Shown here piece after piece: positions 1 through 7,893 of a DNA stretch of 25,632 nt. The position numbers and the translations under genes are program-made. Every line of letters begins with the position of its first letter. The first letter of the stretch is position 1. Under the pieces are notes generated by a model, which was not told where the DNA came from, made no database searches, and worked only from the letters and a program-made list of their open reading frames with translations. Source of the DNA: JAIVGV01 sp035295985 (lineage in GTDB: Bacteria; Acidobacteriota; Blastocatellia; Pyrinomonadales; Pyrinomonadaceae); the NCBI GenBank assembly GCA_035295985.1, contig DATHBT010000300.1, positions 1-25,632 on the forward strand, written 5' to 3'.

Positions 1-1203
1 GAAGAGATCGACGAGCAGCGCTCGCAGGCCGACATCCTGAATGCCCTGGTCAACCGCGCCGCCTCCTTCGCGCCGCGCGTGGCCTTCTTCGTCGTCAAGA
101 ACGAGCGCGCGACGGGCTGGCGCGCGCGCGGGCTGGAAGGCACGGTCGGCGACGACGCGGTGCGCGAAATCTCCCTGCCGCTCTCGGCCGACACAGTCCT
201 CTCGCGCGTCTATCACTCGCGCGCTACCTGGTCGGGCGCGCCCGGCGCGGACGCAGACGACACGCAGCTCACTTCAAAACTCGGCGACGAGCCGCCGCGG
301 CGGATGGTGGCTGTCCCGCTCGTCGCGCGCGACAAGTGCGTCGCGGTGCTCTACGCCGACAGCGCGGGACTCGAAGCCGAGGCCATCAACCTCGAAGCCC
401 TCGAAACCCTGGTGCGCGTGACCGGCATGGCCGTCGAACTGCTCGCGACGAAGCGGCCCGCCGCGCAGCCTTCGGCGCGCCGCGACTCCGCCGCCACGGC
501 CGCGGCCGAAACGACGACCGCTGCCGCCGAACCCGCCCCGGGTCACGCGGCCGAAGCACAGCCGCAGACCGCGCCCTCGCGTCCCACGCCGCCGCAGTCC
601 GCGCGCGTCGAGCCGTCGGCGGCCGAACAGACACCCGCCGCCGAAGCCGAGCGCGCCGAGACGCCTGCGGAAGAGACGACGCCCGCCGAGGCGTCGATGG
701 CCCCGCTCGCCGACGCGCCCGTGACGCCGACCGTCAGCGCGACGGCGGCCGAAGTCACGCCGCCCGTCGCGCCCGCCGCCTCCGCGGAGGCGGGCGAGGA
801 GCGCGGCATTGCCCCCTTCGAGCCGACCGAGGCCGCGCCGGCCGCCTCTTCGTTCTCCGCCCCGCTCGGCTCGCGCCGTCTGGGCCAGGACGTTGAGCTG
901 CCCATCGAGGTCTCCGAAGAGGAGCGCCGCTATCACCAGGACGCCCGCCGCTTCGCCCGCCTGCTAGTCTCCGAGATCAAGCTCTACAACGAGCAGAAGG
1001 TCAAAGACGGCTTCGAGCGCGGCGACCTCTACGAGCGGCTGCGCGAGGAGATCGACCGCTCGCGCCAGATGTACGCCAAGCGCGTCCACCCCTCGGTCGC
1101 CCCGCGCTACGACTACTTCCACCACGAACTCGTCGCCACGCTCGCCAAGGGCGACGACGCGCGCCTCGGCGCCGGCTACCCCGGCACGGCCGTCTCGGCG
1201 TGA
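1..1203 (+). CDS. GAF-like domain protein with long low-complexity linker (5' end off window)
   Basis: The reading frame is open from base 1, so the gene is cut at its 5' end by the window; an internal ATG at 79 is not a convincing start because coding sequence continues upstream of it. The first ~140 visible residues look like a GAF-type sensor fold: hydrophobic strands (VAFFVVKNE), a PRRMVAVPLVARDKCVAVLYAD segment resembling the central GAF strands, then a helix. A linker of about 140 residues rich in Ala, Pro and Glu follows. The last ~100 residues are again compact, charged and helical (EERRYHQDARRFARLLVSEI, YPG near the end). I do not recognise this C-terminal block by name. A cytoplasmic sensor or scaffold role is inference. 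The gene ends just before the nested hairpin at 1208-1342, which may terminate its transcript. Confidence 0.75.
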   Translation, partial: EEIDEQRSQADILNALVNRAASFAPRVAFFVVKNERATGWRARGLEGTVGDDAVREISLPLSADTVLSRVYHSRATWSGAPGADADDTQLTSKLGDEPPRRMVAVPLVARDKCVAVLYADSAGLEAEAINLEALETLVRVTGMAVELLATKRPAAQPSARRDSAATAAAETTTAAAEPAPGHAAEAQPQTAPSRPTPPQSARVEPSAAEQTPAAEAERAETPAEETTPAEASMAPLADAPVTPTVSATAAEVTPPVAPAASAEAGEERGIAPFEPTEAAPAASSFSAPLGSRRLGQDVELPIEVSEEERRYHQDARRFARLLVSEIKLYNEQKVKDGFERGDLYERLREEIDRSRQMYAKRVHPSVAPRYDYFHHELVATLAKGDDARLGAGYPGTAVSA

Positions 1204-1207
1204 GGAA

Positions 1208-1342
1208 GCTGTTAGCGATTAGCTGTTAGCCGTTAGCTCAAACAAAAACAGAAGGCGGGAGGCTGTGACGATTACTGTCTCCCGCCTTCTCTCTTTTTCT
1301 GAAAGCTAACGGCTAACAGCTAATCGCTAATCGCTAATCGCT
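1208..1342. repeat. Nested inverted repeat with heptamer-type arms
   Basis: The outer arms (about 1208-1239 and 1303-1342) are built from 7-base units such as TTAGCGA, TTAGCTG and TTAGCCG, and are near-perfect inverse copies over ~28 bases. Inside lies a second perfect 12-base stem, AGAAGGCGGGAG at 1250-1261 pairing with 1279-1290. The right arm has extra tandem TAATCGC units. It lies downstream of the GAF-like gene and could act as a terminator, but the strength of the structure and its resemblance to 4893-5014 suggest a repeat family. Confidence 0.85.
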
Positions 1343-1434
1343 CCTCTTGCCATCCGCCGCGCGCGCAAGTAAGTTTAATCCTCTCCCCGCGACAAGCCAT
1401 TCTCGACACGAGCCGCAAAGGGGGTTTTCAGGGT

Positions 1435-3828
1435 TTGCCCAGGGAACGCAAACGACGCAGCCTTGCCTTCGCCGCCGTCTGCGCGGCCGTCTCCATCGGA
1501 CTCGCGCTGCTGCCGATGGCTACCGCCAGTTGCAGCCAGCCGCGCCAGTCGTCGCGCGCCGGCGAGCCGCAGGCCGTCGAGCGACTGCGCGCGCTCGCGC
1601 ACCAGGACGATCTCAGGATGCCTGCCGAGTCGGCCGTCGCGGCGGTCGAGACCGAGCACGCCGACTCGCGCGCCGGTGCGCTAGCCCGCATCCTGCGCGC
1701 CCGCGTTAAGCTCGCCGCTGGCGACGCGGCCGGCGCGGCCTCTCTGCTCGACGACAAGGCTTTCCGGCAGCACACCGCCATCGCCGACTACTCGCTGCTC
1801 CTGCGCGGCGAAGCACTCGCCAAAGCCAACCGCGTCCCCGAAGCGCGCTCCGCCTACGAACAACTGGCGCGCGACTTCCCCGACTCGCCCCGCGCCCGCG
1901 ACGCCCTCATCCGCTCCGCCGAACTCGCGCTTAAAAACAACGAGGCCGCCGGCGTCCCCGCGCTGCTCAAACAACTGGCCGAGAAAGACGACGGCGACGC
2001 GCTGCTGCTCACCGCCAAGGCTTACGAGCGGCAGGGCGACACGGCGCGCGCTCGCGAAACGTTCCGCCGCGCCTACTTCAACGCCCCCGGCACGAACGCC
2101 GCCGCCGAGGCCGCGAAAGCGCTCGTCGGCGATCCCGCCTCCACCTCGCCCGCGAGTGCCGAGGAGGCTCTGGCGCGCGCCAACCGTCTCTACGACGCGA
2201 AGCTCCACGCCGTCGCCGCCGACGCCTACGCGCTCGCCTTCACTCGATTCCCGAACACGGCGGACGCTCGCGCGCGACTGCGCCACGGCGTCGCGGCCTT
2301 CAACGCCAAACGCTACGCCGAGGCCGCGACCGCGCTTAACGCCGTGCCTTCGGGCGCGGGCGATCTGCGGGCCGAAGCGCTCTACCACCTCGCGCAGTCG
2401 CAGGCGCGCCTGCGCCAGTTCGACGCCGCGCGCGCGACCGTCGCCGAATTGCGCCGCGCCTTCCCCGACAACGCCTTCGCGCGGCGTGCCGGCGCGGCCG
2501 TCGGCTTCGTCGCGAAGGAGTTGAAGAACACGGCCGAGGCGGCGAACTTCTTCCGCGCGGCGGTCGCCGCTCACCCCGGCACGGTCGAGGTCGCGCAGGC
2601 GCAGTTCGAGCTTGCCTGGGCCGCGCACGAGGCGCGCAACTTCCCGGAGTCGGCCCGCCTGCTCGTCGAACACCTCGCACTCTACGCCGACCGCAGCACC
2701 GACAACCGCGGGCGCGCGGGCTACTGGGCCGCGCGCGACTCCGAGCGCGCGGGGCGTCTCAGTGACGCGCGCGCGCTCTACGAGGCGATGCTGCAACGCT
2801 ACGACGCCAACTGGTACGGCCACCTCGCGCGCCAGCGGCTCGAAGCCCTGAAGCGCGCGGGCGACGTGCCCGCCGCCCCTTCGCCCGCAGAGTCCGACGC
2901 ACTCGTCGCGCGCGAGATGCAGATCACGCAGGCCGCGAAGAACCTCGGCACGATCACTGTCGCCGAAGAGACGGCCGGGCCGGAGTCGGACGCGACGATC
3001 AGGCGGGCCGACGAGTTGAGCGCCGTCGGACTGGACGAGTGGGCGCTCGAAGAGTTGGAGCGGCTACTGAGGGACGCGCCCGCGTCGCCGCGGCTGAATC
3101 TGGCGAAGGCGCGCGTGCTGCGCGCGGCCGACCGCAACGTCGAAGCCCTGATCGCGCTGCAAAAGAGTTTCCCCGACTACGCGCAGATGAAGCCCGAAGA
3201 GATGACGCGCGAGCAGTGGGACGTGTTCTACCCGCTCGAACACTGGGAGACGATCCTCTCGGAGGCGCGCGCCCGCTCGCTCGAACCCGCGCGCGTCGCG
3301 GCCTTCATCCGGCAGGAGTCGGTCTTCAACCCGCGCGCGGAGTCGCACGCGAACGCCTACGGGCTGATGCAGCTCATCATGGAGACGGCTCGGCGCACGG
3401 CCGCCCGCGCCGGCGCGCCCGCCGTCACCTCGAAGGAACAGCTCTTCGAGCCGAAGCTCAACATCAAGCTGGGCACGGCCTACCTGCGCGAGCAGCTCGA
3501 CAGGTACGGGCGGGTCGAGTACGCCGCCGCCGCCTACAACGCCGGCCCCGGCCGCGCCGACCGCTGGAAGGTCGAGCTTCCCTCCGAGATCGACGAGTGG
3601 ACTGAGGCCGTCCCCTTCCGCGAGACGCGCCAGTACGTGCAGGGCATCATCCGCAACACCTTGCAGTACCAGCGCCTCTACGACAGCACGGGGCAGTTCC
3701 GCCCCGAAGTCGGCACGCAGCCGTTGCGCCCGCCGTCCGGCGCGACGACGGCCGCGCCCGCGGGCAACGACGGACAGGTCAGGCCGCGCCGCGCGCCCGA
3801 AGGCGAGGGGGCGGGCGAGGAGAGGTAA
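1435..3828 (+). CDS. Slt-type lytic transglycosylase with N-terminal TPR region
   Basis: Predicted periplasmic murein hydrolase that cleaves peptidoglycan glycan strands. The start is a TTG with AAAGGGGG about 10 bases upstream. The N-terminus is basic then hydrophobic (about residues 9-31) and ends in TASC with Cys33, a weak lipobox, so a lipoprotein is possible. A long alpha-helical region of TPR-like repeats (about 60-590) resembles the ring-forming superhelix of soluble lytic transglycosylases. The C-terminal SLT domain (about 605-750) has the catalytic glutamate in IRQES (Glu628), the GLMQLI motif and AYNAGPGR, all family hallmarks. The length of 797 aa is somewhat above the E. coli Slt70 type, owing to extra repeats. 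The PEGA/TPR gene begins 5 bases after the stop and has its ribosome binding site inside this gene's end, so the two are almost certainly co-transcribed. Confidence 0.9.
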   Translation: MPRERKRRSLAFAAVCAAVSIGLALLPMATASCSQPRQSSRAGEPQAVERLRALAHQDDLRMPAESAVAAVETEHADSRAGALARILRARVKLAAGDAAGAASLLDDKAFRQHTAIADYSLLLRGEALAKANRVPEARSAYEQLARDFPDSPRARDALIRSAELALKNNEAAGVPALLKQLAEKDDGDALLLTAKAYERQGDTARARETFRRAYFNAPGTNAAAEAAKALVGDPASTSPASAEEALARANRLYDAKLHAVAADAYALAFTRFPNTADARARLRHGVAAFNAKRYAEAATALNAVPSGAGDLRAEALYHLAQSQARLRQFDAARATVAELRRAFPDNAFARRAGAAVGFVAKELKNTAEAANFFRAAVAAHPGTVEVAQAQFELAWAAHEARNFPESARLLVEHLALYADRSTDNRGRAGYWAARDSERAGRLSDARALYEAMLQRYDANWYGHLARQRLEALKRAGDVPAAPSPAESDALVAREMQITQAAKNLGTITVAEETAGPESDATIRRADELSAVGLDEWALEELERLLRDAPASPRLNLAKARVLRAADRNVEALIALQKSFPDYAQMKPEEMTREQWDVFYPLEHWETILSEARARSLEPARVAAFIRQESVFNPRAESHANAYGLMQLIMETARRTAARAGAPAVTSKEQLFEPKLNIKLGTAYLREQLDRYGRVEYAAAAYNAGPGRADRWKVELPSEIDEWTEAVPFRETRQYVQGIIRNTLQYQRLYDSTGQFRPEVGTQPLRPPSGATTAAPAGNDGQVRPRRAPEGEGAGEER
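3819..3825 (+). promoter_or_regulatory. Ribosome binding site of the PEGA/TPR gene
   Basis: GGAGAGG lies within the last codons of the transglycosylase gene, 8 bases before the ATG at 3834. It supports that ATG as the true start even though the resulting N-terminus is unusual, and it suggests translational coupling. Confidence 0.65.
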
Positions 3829-3833
3829 GCACA

Positions 3834-4895
3834 ATGCCCGCAAGTTACAGAGACGAACGCAGGTTCTCGTCCTCCTTTAGCGCCTTTGCGCCTTTGCGTG
3901 ATGATAATTTCGCGCAAAGGCGCAAAGCACGCAAAGGAGCACGCCGGCCGCTCGCGCTCGCGCTGCTGTTTTGTTTTCTGATCTCTTGGCCGTCTCCCTA
4001 CACGCACGCGCAACGCGCGAGAACGCGGCCCGCGCCGCGAACGGCGCAGGCGACCACGCCGACGGGCGCGCGCTCCCTCACCGTCGTCACCGAGCCGAAC
4101 GCCGTCGTCTGGCTGGACGAGCTGCGGCGCGGCGTGACGAACGAATCTGGGCAGTTAGAAATCGCCAAGGTCTCGGCGGGCCGCCACACGCTACGCGTCC
4201 GCGCGCGGGGCTTCGGCGAGCGCACGCTCCCGCTGCTCGCGGCGCAGCGCGGCCGCGTCGAAGTCAAACTCGTGCGGACGACCGACGAGGGCGAACTATT
4301 GTTCCAGCAGGCGGAGGAGGCGCGCGAGAAGGCGACGAACGAGGAGGCCCGCAAAGAGGCCGTCGAACTCTACCGCCGCGCGCTCGCGCTGCGACCCCGC
4401 CACGCCGCGGCGCGCGTCGGCCTCGCGCGCGTGCTCTCCGACCTCGGCGACCACACGGCCGCGCTCGAACAGGTGGAGGAGGCGCGCGCCGCTCGCCGCG
4501 CCTACGCCGAGGCGAGCGCCGTCGAGGGGCGCGTCCACCGCGCCGCGGGCGACGACGATGCGGCGCTCTCGGCCTACGCGCGCGCCGTCCGCGAGGGCCG
4601 CGGCTTCCAGCCCGAAGCCCACACCGGCACGGGACTAATCCTGCAAGAGAAGGGCGACTACGCCGCCGCCGCCGCCAGCTACCGCAAGGCTATAACGCAA
4701 CTCGCCGACACCGAACCCGTCGTCTATCAACTGCTCGGCGAGTCGCTTGAGCGCGCGGAAGACTACAAGGGTGCGGTCGCCGCCTACGAGAAGTACCTCG
4801 AACTCGCGCCCGAAGGCCGCCTCGCCCCGGCCATCCGCTCCGTCATCGACCAGCTCCGCAAGCAGGCCGCCGAGCAGGACGCGCCGCCGGAATAG
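3834..4895 (+). CDS. PEGA-domain and TPR protein, membrane-anchored or exported
   Basis: After an odd basic N-terminal stretch (residues ~1-38, encoded by a palindromic repeat) comes a hydrophobic segment (about 39-57, RRPLALALLFCFLISWPS), which could be a signal peptide or anchor. Residues ~80-145 match the pattern of a PEGA domain: TVVTEPNAVVWLDELRRG, then GRHTLRVRARGFGE, a small beta fold common in bacterial envelope proteins. Residues ~150-345 are TPR repeats (for example YRRALALRPRHAAARVGLAR and YRKAITQLADTEPVVYQLLG), a protein-interaction scaffold. It sits in an operon with the transglycosylase, suggesting an envelope role, perhaps as a partner of that enzyme. The stop codon overlaps the start of the hairpin at 4893. 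Confidence 0.8.
   Translation: MPASYRDERRFSSSFSAFAPLRDDNFAQRRKARKGARRPLALALLFCFLISWPSPYTHAQRARTRPAPRTAQATTPTGARSLTVVTEPNAVVWLDELRRGVTNESGQLEIAKVSAGRHTLRVRARGFGERTLPLLAAQRGRVEVKLVRTTDEGELLFQQAEEAREKATNEEARKEAVELYRRALALRPRHAAARVGLARVLSDLGDHTAALEQVEEARAARRAYAEASAVEGRVHRAAGDDDAALSAYARAVREGRGFQPEAHTGTGLILQEKGDYAAAAASYRKAITQLADTEPVVYQLLGESLERAEDYKGAVAAYEKYLELAPEGRLAPAIRSVIDQLRKQAAEQDAPPE
3872..3939. repeat. Inverted repeat of GCGCCTTT octamers, inside a coding region
   Basis: The left arm 3872-3900 (CTCCTTTAGCGCCTTTGCGC and on) and right arm 3911-3939 are imperfect inverse copies built from an 8-base GCGCCTTT unit, with a 10-base AT-richer loop. It belongs to the same family as 22766-22850. It lies inside the predicted 5' coding region of the PEGA/TPR gene and would form a strong hairpin close to its start codon. 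Confidence 0.8.
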
Positions 4896-5014
4896 CTGTT
4901 AGCTGTTAGCTGTTAGCAGAAGGCAGAAAGCAGAAGGCAGTCAGGAGACAGGGCAACTGTGCTCTGTCTCCTGACTGCCTTCTGCTTTAGCTAACAGCTA
5001 ACAGCTAACGGCTA
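4893..5014. repeat. Nested inverted repeat with heptamer arms, between convergent genes
   Basis: The outer arms are tandem TAGCTGT units (4893-4916) and their inverse (4987-5014). Within them, a perfect 22-base stem starts GCAGAAGGCAG at 4930-4951 and pairs with 4964-4985 around a 12-base loop. The inner stem is preceded by GAAGGCA/GAAAGCA heptamers. It separates the stop codons of the convergent genes ending at 4895 (+) and 5016 (-), so it may serve as a bidirectional terminator. No long T run follows. Confidence 0.85.
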
Positions 5015-5015
5015 T

Positions 5016-5489
5016 TCATTCCTCGCAGCGCGGCGAGAGGGCGCCGAAGATGAGGCGGCCGAGGAGGGCGGCGATTGCGGGCAGAAGGGGGCCGAAGGCC
5101 AGGCCGACGGCGCGCGAGACCATCGCCTGGGCCATCGGCACTGCCGTACCTTCGGGGACGTTGAGCGCGTCCCAGTGCGTGTAGTAGGAAGTCGCTTCGA
5201 GGCCGGCCAGGTAGCTGAGCAGCGTCGCCGTGAAGATCAGGACTTGCGCCCACAGGCCGAGGACGACGCCGACGAGCAGCGTCCCGACCCACGAGAGGCG
5301 GCCCACGCGGCTCGACATCGCGCCGAAGTAGAGGCTGCTGATGACGGTCAGCCCGAAGACGGAGAAGACGGCGTTGCCGCGCGGGGCGTAGGGCGCGCCG
5401 AAGACCGGCCCCATCAGGAAGCGCAGCACGGCCCAGATCAGGATCAGCAGCAGGGGCAGGCGCACGTAGCGCAGGACTCTTGCGAACAT
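5016..5489 (-). CDS. Small polytopic membrane protein, unknown function
   Basis: A 157-residue protein with about four hydrophobic helices: LPLLLILIWAVLRFLMGPVF, VFSVFGLTVISSLYFGAM, WVGTLLVGVVLGLWAQVLIF and a C-terminal AVGLAFGPLLPAIAALLGRL. I chose the ATG at 5489 because AAAGGTG lies about 8 bases upstream on this strand and the hydrophobic helix starts at once. The longer open frame (to 5747) adds 86 basic, proline-rich residues that look non-coding. I do not recognise the family. It converges on the PEGA/TPR gene across the 4893-5014 hairpin. Confidence 0.65.
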   Translation of the reverse strand: MFARVLRYVRLPLLLILIWAVLRFLMGPVFGAPYAPRGNAVFSVFGLTVISSLYFGAMSSRVGRLSWVGTLLVGVVLGLWAQVLIFTATLLSYLAGLEATSYYTHWDALNVPEGTAVPMAQAMVSRAVGLAFGPLLPAIAALLGRLIFGALSPRCEE

Positions 5490-5593
5490 TGGGGGAACAC
5501 CTTTCCGGTCGAAAGTTCGGGCAGAGCTTCGGTGACGTTCGGGAGCAGGTTCGCGAGGTCGAGTTAGATTAAGGACGTGACGCGCCCTCGCGC

Positions 5594-5701
5594 TCAGAGC
5601 AGGCCGAGCCGCCTTGAGACGAAGAGCAGCACGAAGGCGACGACCAGGAAGGTCGCCAGCCACGCATGTCTGCCCAGCGGGCACTTGCTTTCGTCGGCCA
5701 T
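5594..5701 (-). CDS. Possible 35-residue single-pass membrane microprotein
   Basis: The frame starting at ATG 5701 encodes MADESKCPLGRHAWLATFLV and on, ending in RRLGLL: a short polar N-terminus and one strongly hydrophobic helix followed by positive residues. That is a plausible tail-anchored or single-pass topology. There is no clear Shine-Dalgarno sequence. It lies 104 bases upstream of the four-helix membrane gene on the same strand and divergent from the aminotransferase. The frame remains open upstream to 5968 but over the aminotransferase gene, so only this short form is reasonable. Confidence 0.4.
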   Translation of the reverse strand: MADESKCPLGRHAWLATFLVVAFVLLFVSRRLGLL

Positions 5702-5789
5702 CGCGTAACTCAGTGGTTTGCCCGCGGCGCGGGAAGTGTGCGAGCATCGCGCGGTCAGGAAAGTCTGCCCGCGACGCCGGTAATTTACA

Positions 5790-6989
5790 ATGACCAGACC
5801 AGTCGCTTCAACGAAAAGCCGCGTCTCGCAAAAGGCCGCGCGCTTCACCGAGTCCGTCATCCGCGAGATGACGCGCGAGGCGATGCGCCACGGCGCGGTC
5901 AACCTCTCGCAGGGCTTCCCCGACTTCCCCGCCCCCGCCGAGATCAAGCGCGCCGCGGCCGACGCCATTCATTCGGACATCAACCAGTACGCCATCACCT
6001 GGGGCGCGAAGGATTTTCGGGACGCCATCGCCGAGAAGACGCTCTGGCACCTCGGCCTTGAGATCGACCCGGAGCGCGAGTTGACCGTCACCTGCGGCTC
6101 CACCGAGGGCATGATCGCCGCGATGATGGCGACGGTCGATGCGGGCGAAGAGGTCGTAGTCTTCGAGCCTTTCTACGAGAACTACGCGCCCGACGCGATC
6201 CTCTCCGACGCCGTCCCGCGCTACGTCCCGCTCCGCGCCCCCGACTGGACTTTCGACCGGGAGGAGCTTCGCGCCGCCTTCAACGCGAAGACCAAGGCGA
6301 TCATCGTCTGCAACCCGAACAACCCGACCGGAAGAGTCTTCACGCGCGACGAGATGGAGTTCATCGCCGGCCTGTGCCGCGAGTTCGACGCGCTCTGCTT
6401 CACCGACGAAATCTACGAGCACATCATCTACCCGCGCGCGGGTGAGCGGGAGCCGCCCGCGCACCTCTCCATGGCGCAGCTCGAAGGGATGCGCGAGCGC
6501 ACCGTGGTCGTCAACTCGATGTCGAAGACCTACTCGGTGACGGGCTGGCGCGTCGGCTACTGTGTAGCGCCGCCCGACATCACCGCGGCCGTCCGCAAAG
6601 TCCACGACTTCCTGACGGTCGGCGCTGCCGCGCCGCTCCAGGCCGCGGGCGCGGTCGCCCTGCGCCTGCCGCGCGACTACTACGCGCACCTTCAAGCCGA
6701 CTACCAGCGCCGCCGGGACACACTGCTCCCCGTGCTCTCCGAGGCCGGCTTCCGCTTCTCGCAGGTCGAGGGCGCTTACTACGTGATGACCGACATCACC
6801 GATTTCGGCTTCCGCGACGACGTGGAGTTCACGCGCCACATGATCAAGGAGGTCGGCGTCGCCTGCGTCCCCGGCTCGTCCTTCTACAGCCGCCCCGAAC
6901 TCGGCGCGCGCCAGGTGCGCTTCTGCTTCTGCAAGCGCGACGACACGCTCCAACTCGCCGCCGAGCGCCTGCAAAAACTCCGCGCCTGA
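5790..6989 (+). CDS. Class I/II PLP-dependent aminotransferase (kynurenine/methionine aminotransferase-like)
   Basis: A cytoplasmic fold-type I transaminase of 399 aa, the usual family length. Visible motifs: LSQGFPDFPAPAEIKRAA near residue 40, as in the YbdL/kynurenine aminotransferase group; NQYAITWGAKDFRDAI; the PLP-phosphate-binding region TCGSTEGMIAAM; NPNNPTGRVF; DEIYEHI with the PLP-ring Asp; and SMSKTYSVTGWRVGY, where Lys246 is the Schiff-base lysine. The C-terminal arginine that binds the substrate carboxylate is in RQVRFCFCKR. The exact amino donor cannot be read from sequence. The gene ends 15 bases before the first attC-like site (7005-7145) and probably marks the ordinary-chromosome side of the cassette array. 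Confidence 0.9.
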   Translation: MTRPVASTKSRVSQKAARFTESVIREMTREAMRHGAVNLSQGFPDFPAPAEIKRAAADAIHSDINQYAITWGAKDFRDAIAEKTLWHLGLEIDPERELTVTCGSTEGMIAAMMATVDAGEEVVVFEPFYENYAPDAILSDAVPRYVPLRAPDWTFDREELRAAFNAKTKAIIVCNPNNPTGRVFTRDEMEFIAGLCREFDALCFTDEIYEHIIYPRAGEREPPAHLSMAQLEGMRERTVVVNSMSKTYSVTGWRVGYCVAPPDITAAVRKVHDFLTVGAAAPLQAAGAVALRLPRDYYAHLQADYQRRRDTLLPVLSEAGFRFSQVEGAYYVMTDITDFGFRDDVEFTRHMIKEVGVACVPGSSFYSRPELGARQVRFCFCKRDDTLQLAAERLQKLRA

Positions 6990-7004
6990 CCCGCCGCCGC
7001 GTGC

Positions 7005-7145
7005 GCCCTAACCTTTTCACCGTTTGGCCGTCTAATCTCCGCGCGCGGCGGCTGAATACAGGGCGAGCTGGCGCGCCTCGGAAGATTAGGCGGCCGAATG
7101 GGTGTAAAACATTACGCCTTTTAGGGCGTCTAATTGAAGTTAGGC
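7005..7145 (+). other. Long attC-like site 1 (141 bases)
   Basis: It starts GCCCTAAC (7005-7012) and ends GTTAGGC (7139-7145). The 5' arm CACCGTTTGGCCGTCTAATC is an imperfect inverse of the 3' arm AAGATTAGGCGGCCGAATGG. The 3' half contains an additional segment, ACGCCTTTTAGGGCGT and GCGTCTAATTGAAGTTAGGC, that can form small hairpins of its own. Its final 66 bases (7080-7145) recur at 10024-10089 with only four differences. Assignment to attC rests on the terminal boxes and dyad symmetry. Confidence 0.6.
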
Positions 7146-7180
7146 GCTTGCCCCAATGAGCGTTGAATGGGAGAACTGAA

Positions 7181-7813
7181 ATGAAGAAGCTTATTGTTTC
7201 GCTGGTGGCGGCCCTTTGCTTCGTCTCGCAAACCTCGTCAGGACAGCAGGACGCCCGACCGAAGAATGATAAATTCAGGGAGTTGATTGAGCGGCAGCGG
7301 GCAATCGAAGTCTCAATCTCAGCCGGGGGCGGCAACTTCGGCCCCGTCAGAGAATCTTTCAAGGTGGGTGAGCCTATTACGGTGGTCGTCTTTATGACGA
7401 ACAAAGGAGTTGAAGCGACAGGAGTGGTTATTGCAGACCCCTACTATCAGAACCGCCCGAAGCTAATGAGGGACGGGGAAGAAATCCCGTACCGGAAACA
7501 GGTCGCCGACGTTCTGAAGTGGAAAGATAAGGAAGGCTGCGGGGCGGGCCGTATTGTCGGGGCGGAATTAAAGCCGAACGAGAAAACGGAAGTGGATTTC
7601 CTCACGGTGAACGACGGGCCGAGAGTCACCGGCAATATCGTCTGGTATGACCCGCTTGAGCCTGGAAAGTATGAGCTGAGAATTCGCCGCAGGTTCGGGT
7701 GTTATCAGGAGCCGGAGGCGGAATCCGGCACGATTCATTTTGAAGTTGTCTCTGTTGAGCACGCCGCGCCTAACATCGGCATGCAGCGGACGCGCAATCA
7801 GGCGGTATCTTAA
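7181..7813 (+). CDS. Exported protein of unknown function, cassette-borne
   Basis: The start ATG at 7181 is chosen because GGGAGA lies just upstream and a clear signal peptide follows (MKKLIVSLVAALCFVSQTSS, cut probably near SSGQ); an ATG at 7163 would add six residues before it. The mature part (~190 aa) looks like an all-beta Ig-like fold: VRESFKVGEPITVVVFMTNK, then a PLEPGKYELRIRRRF strand-turn-strand, as in bacterial intracellular-proteinase-inhibitor-like or CARDB-like domains. Two cysteines (in EGCGAG and RRFGCYQE) could form a disulfide. The last ~15 residues (AAPNIGMQRTRNQAVS) are translated from the attC-like site, not a conserved domain. GC content is visibly lower than in the chromosomal genes. 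Confidence 0.75.
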   Translation: MKKLIVSLVAALCFVSQTSSGQQDARPKNDKFRELIERQRAIEVSISAGGGNFGPVRESFKVGEPITVVVFMTNKGVEATGVVIADPYYQNRPKLMRDGEEIPYRKQVADVLKWKDKEGCGAGRIVGAELKPNEKTEVDFLTVNDGPRVTGNIVWYDPLEPGKYELRIRRRFGCYQEPEAESGTIHFEVVSVEHAAPNIGMQRTRNQAVS

Positions 7814-7854
7814 ATTCAAAGGCTCGTGCGCGCCGCTGATGCCGGGCGTTAGGC
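7768..7854 (+). other. attC-like recombination site 2
   Basis: R''-type box GCCTAAC at 7768-7774 and R'-type box GTTAGGC at 7848-7854, 87 bases in all. GGCATGCAGCGGACGCGC on the left pairs with GCGCGCCGCTGATGCC on the right except for two extra bases (G and A) on the left strand: exactly the pattern of extrahelical bases that orient attC recombination. The upstream gene reads into the site before stopping. Confidence 0.85.
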
Positions 7855-7893
7855 AGCCGACCCGGTTGAATCTTCTGAAGAGGACAAATTCAG

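Noticed and set aside
274..936. 220-residue minus-strand frame opposite the GAF-like gene
   Set aside because: Gly/Arg-rich translation with no domain pattern; it mirrors the repetitive Ala/Pro/Glu linker coding and is a high-GC shadow.
1681..2823. 380-residue minus-strand frame opposite the transglycosylase
   Set aside because: Low-complexity Arg/Gly/Val translation with no ribosome site; the plus strand has clear TPR and SLT motifs.
4893..5014. CRISPR-like array because of regularly repeated short units
   Set aside because: Units are 7 bases with no unique spacers and the whole is a palindrome; no cas genes nearby.
5808..6974. 388-residue minus-strand frame opposite the aminotransferase
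   Set aside because: The plus strand holds every PLP-enzyme motif; the antisense frame is open only because of high third-position GC.
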